A stretch of 64,000 nt of DNA, from contig NZ_JAFCKS010000001.1 in NCBI RefSeq assembly GCF_018129995.1, positions 1,027,001 to 1,091,000 on the forward strand, read 5' to 3'. Of the stretch, positions 61,695 through 64,000 are shown one piece after another; the stretch's first letter is position 1; each line of letters starts with the position of its first letter. A program made the translations under genes and the position numbers. Source of the stretch: Bradyrhizobium sp. SZCCT0153 (GTDB lineage: Bacteria; Pseudomonadota; Alphaproteobacteria; Rhizobiales; Xanthobacteraceae). The notes under the pieces are model-generated. The model did not search any database and was not told the DNA's origin. It saw nothing but the letters and a program-made list of their open reading frames with translations.

Positions 61695-62894
61695 TCACTC
61701 CCCCGCCTGGAGCTTCCTCGGGAACAGCTCCGGAGCACCTGTCGCCACCAGGTGCGGGCCTTCGGGCGCATCGGTCTTGCTGAAATCGAGCTCCTCGATT
61801 CTTCCTGCGCGCTTCTCGATCTTGTCGGCGGAGATCAGCACCTGGCGGACGTCCTCGTTGGCGTCGGCAAAGTGCTTCTGCAGTTTCAGCACGCGGTCGC
61901 GCAGGCGGCCGAGGTCGTCGCCGAGCTTGATCACTTCGGTGCGGATCTGGTCGGCCGCGTCGCGCATGCGCGCGTCCTTCATGATCTGCTGCATCACCTG
62001 GATCGCCAGCATCAGCAGCGAGGGCGACACCAGCACCACGCGGGCGCGGTAGGCCTTCTGGATCACGTCGTCGAAACCGTCGTGGATCTCGGCATAGACC
62101 GATTCCGACGGCACGAACATCAGCGCCATCTCCTGGGTCTCGCCGGTGACGAGGTATTTTTCCGCGATGTCGCTGACATGCTTCATCACGTCGCTGCGCA
62201 GCCGCTGCGCCGCGGTCCGCTTCTCCTCGTCGGTGCGGGCGTCGTGCAGCGCGGTCATCGCTTCCAGCGGGAATTTCGCATCGATGCAGAGCGGGCGCTG
62301 GTCGGGCAGGAACACAACGCAGTCGGGCCGCTTGCCGGTCGAAAGCGTGAACTGGAATTCGTAGGCACCCTTCGGCAGACCGTCCTGGACGATCGCCTCC
62401 ATCCGCGCTTGTCCGAAGGCGCCGCGCGACTGCTTGTTGGCGAGCACATCGCGCAAGGTCGTCACCTGGGTGGTGAGGTCGGTGAGGTTCTTGTGGGCGC
62501 TGTCGATGATGCCGAGCCGCTCGTGCAGCGCGCGCAGGCTCTCCATGGTGTTGCGGGTAGAGTGCTCCATGGACTGGCCGACGCGGTGGGTCACCGAATC
62601 CAGCCGCTCGTTGACCGCGCGCGCCATCTCGGCCTGGCGGCCGGCCAGCGCCTGGGTCATGGCATCGACCCGGCCCGAGGACTCGCTCTGGGCGTGCAGC
62701 ATCTGGCTGATGCGCTCCTCGAGCTCGTCGGCCCGGATGGCATTCGCCATCGCGAGTTCCGCGCCGCGCCGCCCTGACCTCGCGATCACGACCGCAATCA
62801 TCACCAGCAGGATGAGGACCAGGACGCCGAAGCCGATCAGCGCATCGATGGTGCGCACCGGCCAGTCGCCGAGCATGAAAATGGTCTCGTTCAT
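61695..62894 (-). CDS. rmuC: DNA recombination protein RmuC
   Basis: A 399-residue protein with an N-terminal membrane helix (about 16-37), a long coiled-coil (about 48-170), and the RmuC nuclease-like domain with CVVFLPDQRPLCIDAKFPLE and MFVPSESVYAEIHD. The ATG at 62894 is chosen; the frame is open 33 bases upstream. The membrane anchor and coiled coil fit the known family. RmuC is linked to limiting inversion of repeats in E. coli. Confidence 0.92.
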   Translation of the reverse strand: MNETIFMLGDWPVRTIDALIGFGVLVLILLVMIAVVIARSGRRGAELAMANAIRADELEERISQMLHAQSESSGRVDAMTQALAGRQAEMARAVNERLDSVTHRVGQSMEHSTRNTMESLRALHERLGIIDSAHKNLTDLTTQVTTLRDVLANKQSRGAFGQARMEAIVQDGLPKGAYEFQFTLSTGKRPDCVVFLPDQRPLCIDAKFPLEAMTALHDARTDEEKRTAAQRLRSDVMKHVSDIAEKYLVTGETQEMALMFVPSESVYAEIHDGFDDVIQKAYRARVVLVSPSLLMLAIQVMQQIMKDARMRDAADQIRTEVIKLGDDLGRLRDRVLKLQKHFADANEDVRQVLISADKIEKRAGRIEELDFSKTDAPEGPHLVATGAPELFPRKLQAGE

Positions 62895-62950
62895 GCCTGT
62901 CCTTCTAGCCGATTCGCCTGGCGACACGAACGAATAGCGAACATTTATGG

Positions 62951-63014
62951 TTAACTACCCCCTAATTTTCGTGGTTAACGAAACCTGAAGTTTTATGGTT
63001 AGCGGATCGTTAAC
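62951..63014. promoter_or_regulatory. Two CtrA-like boxes upstream of def
   Basis: TTAA-N7-CTAA at 62951-62965 and TTAG-N7-TTAA at 62999-63013, each one base from the consensus TTAA-N7-TTAA, plus a GGTTAAC half at 62973-62979. They lie in the rmuC-def spacer, where the def promoter should be. This is a motif match by eye. Confidence 0.4.
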
Positions 63015-63065
63015 GGAGTTCCCGGCCGGATTGACCGCATCCGGTGCGCAGCTTAAATCGCGGCC

Positions 63066-63590
63066 ATGGCCCTCAGAGAAATCATCATCCTGCCCGACAA
63101 GCAGCTGCGTCTGGTCTCCAAGCCGATCGAGAAGGTCACGCCGGAGATCCGCAAGCTTGCCGACGACATGTTCGAAACCATGTACGACGCGCCCGGCATC
63201 GGCCTGGCGGCGATCCAGATCGCGCGGCCGCTGCGGCTCATCACCATGGATCTGGCCAAGCCGGACCAGGACGGCGAGACCAAGCCGGAGCCGCGAGTCT
63301 TCATCAATCCCGAGATCATCGCCTCCTCCGAGGATCTGTCGGTCTACGAGGAAGGCTGCCTGTCGATCCCCGAATATTACGAGGAGGTCGAGCGGCCTGC
63401 CAAGGTGCGCGTGCGCTTCACCGATCTCGACGGCAAGGTGCACGAAGAGGACGCCGAAGGCCTCTACGCCACCTGCATCCAGCACGAGATCGACCATCTC
63501 AACGGCGTCCTGTTCGTCGACTATCTGTCGAAGCTCAAGCGCGACCGCGTGATCAAGAAGTTCGAGAAGGCCGCCAAGCGGGCGGAGTGA
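63066..63590 (+). CDS. def: Peptide deformylase
   Basis: A 174-residue metalloprotease removing the formyl group from new proteins. The three motifs are present: [18 protein letters not shown] with the metal-binding Cys, and QHEIDHLNG with the two metal-binding His and the catalytic Glu. Length is normal. The fmt gene follows after a repeat-filled gap of about 200 bases, a common def-fmt arrangement. Confidence 0.97.
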   Translation: MALREIIILPDKQLRLVSKPIEKVTPEIRKLADDMFETMYDAPGIGLAAIQIARPLRLITMDLAKPDQDGETKPEPRVFINPEIIASSEDLSVYEEGCLSIPEYYEEVERPAKVRVRFTDLDGKVHEEDAEGLYATCIQHEIDHLNGVLFVDYLSKLKRDRVIKKFEKAAKRAE

Positions 63591-63619
63591 GCGATTAGTA
63601 GCCAGGCACTCCACTCTGC

Positions 63620-63777
63620 TCCCTCCCCCCTTGCGGGGGAGGGCAGGGGAGGGGGGTAGACCAGCAAAAGGTGCTCCCGATCTGCGGAGTGCAAACAACA
63701 AGGCGCCCGCGCTCAAACCGAGAGAGCGCGTCGTGTGGCACCCCCCTCCCTAGCCCTCCCCCGCAAGGGGGGAGGGA
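63620..63777. repeat. Composite inverted repeat between def and fmt
   Basis: Two 38-base units, 63620-63657 and 63740-63777, are inverted copies that match at 36 of 38 positions. Each holds a CCCTCCCCC / GGGGGAGGG hairpin followed by a G-rich run. They enclose 82 bases of unrelated sequence. The right unit ends 18 bases before the fmt start. Confidence 0.9.
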
Positions 63778-63795
63778 ACGTATCGAGTTCTTGTC

Positions 63796-64000
63796 ATGCC
63801 CCTCCGTCTGATCTTCATGGGCACGCCCGATTTCTCCGTGCCGACGCTGCTCGAGCTCGTCGCGCATGGTCACGAGATTGCGGCGGTATATACGCGCGCG
63901 CCGAAGCCGGGCGGACGGCGCGGCCTGCAATTGCAGCCGACCCCCGTCGAGGAAGCCGCGCGAAAACTCGGCGTTCCCGTGCTGACGCCGAAGACGTTGA
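63796..64000 (+). CDS. fmt: Methionyl-tRNA formyltransferase, 5' part
   Basis: The visible 68 codons read [18 protein letters not shown] and onwards, with [34 protein letters not shown], the expected N-terminal formyltetrahydrofolate-binding half of the enzyme that formylates initiator tRNA. The gene runs off the right end. The ATG at 63796 is the only family-like start. The def-fmt pair supports the call. Confidence 0.95.
   Translation, partial: MPLRLIFMGTPDFSVPTLLELVAHGHEIAAVYTRAPKPGGRRGLQLQPTPVEEAARKLGVPVLTPKTL

Overview
The window reads as chromosome of a high-GC alphaproteobacterium of the Bradyrhizobium/Nitrobacteraceae type. Support: high-GC codon use, the dnaX-ybaB-recR block behind an SRP RNA gene, a def-fmt pair, a Lrp/ABC-transporter accessory set, and several GC-rich palindromic intergenic repeats typical of that group. 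The genus is an inference from overall resemblance, not from a marker gene.

Region 1 (about 1-40462) is a large Wzx/Wzy-type exopolysaccharide locus. It opens with the four dTDP-L-rhamnose genes as two divergent pairs (rfbBA leftward, rfbCD rightward). Three unrelated genes follow, then the polyprenyl-phosphate sugar-1-phosphate transferase that starts the repeat unit (5729-7156). Six cytoplasmic glycosyltransferases, one methyltransferase, two OafA-type membrane acyltransferases and two left-handed beta-helix acetyltransferases build and decorate the unit. A Wzx-like flippase (26494-27771), a Wzy-like polymerase (29826-31142), a second polymerase/ligase-like protein (31210-32634), a Wza-like outer-membrane export lipoprotein (18297-19478) and a Wzc/ExoP tyrosine autokinase (34750-36963) move and polymerise it. 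UDP-glucuronate 4-epimerase and UDP-glucose dehydrogenase (37975-40462) supply uronic acid donors. Three clan GH-A-like hydrolases lie in the locus, two of them paralogues each paired with a paralogous GT4 enzyme. The third is the N-terminal part of a 1121-residue repeat protein with an RTX-like C-terminus.

The least explained part of region 1 is a cassette between the ligase-like gene and the kinase: an LapG-type (BTLCP) periplasmic cysteine proteinase flanked by two exported proteins that share a domain (32729-34743), plus an unknown membrane-anchored protein after the kinase.

Region 2 (40463-49152) holds hrpB (its start codon lies in a palindromic repeat), a retropepsin-like protease, a phosphomannomutase/phosphoglucomutase, a fatty-acid-hydroxylase-family membrane protein, two small exported proteins and a two-component system. 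Region 3 (49153-56588) holds a Lrp regulator, a PfkB kinase, nudC, a HIT protein and a tightly coupled operon of an enolase-superfamily enzyme, an SDR lacking the usual catalytic residues, and a polar amino-acid ABC transporter. Region 4 (56589-64000) is housekeeping: SRP RNA, dnaX, ybaB, recR, an exported protein, an AmpG-like permease, rmuC, def and the start of fmt, with repeats in most gaps. No tRNA, rRNA, CRISPR array, insertion sequence or phage gene was seen.
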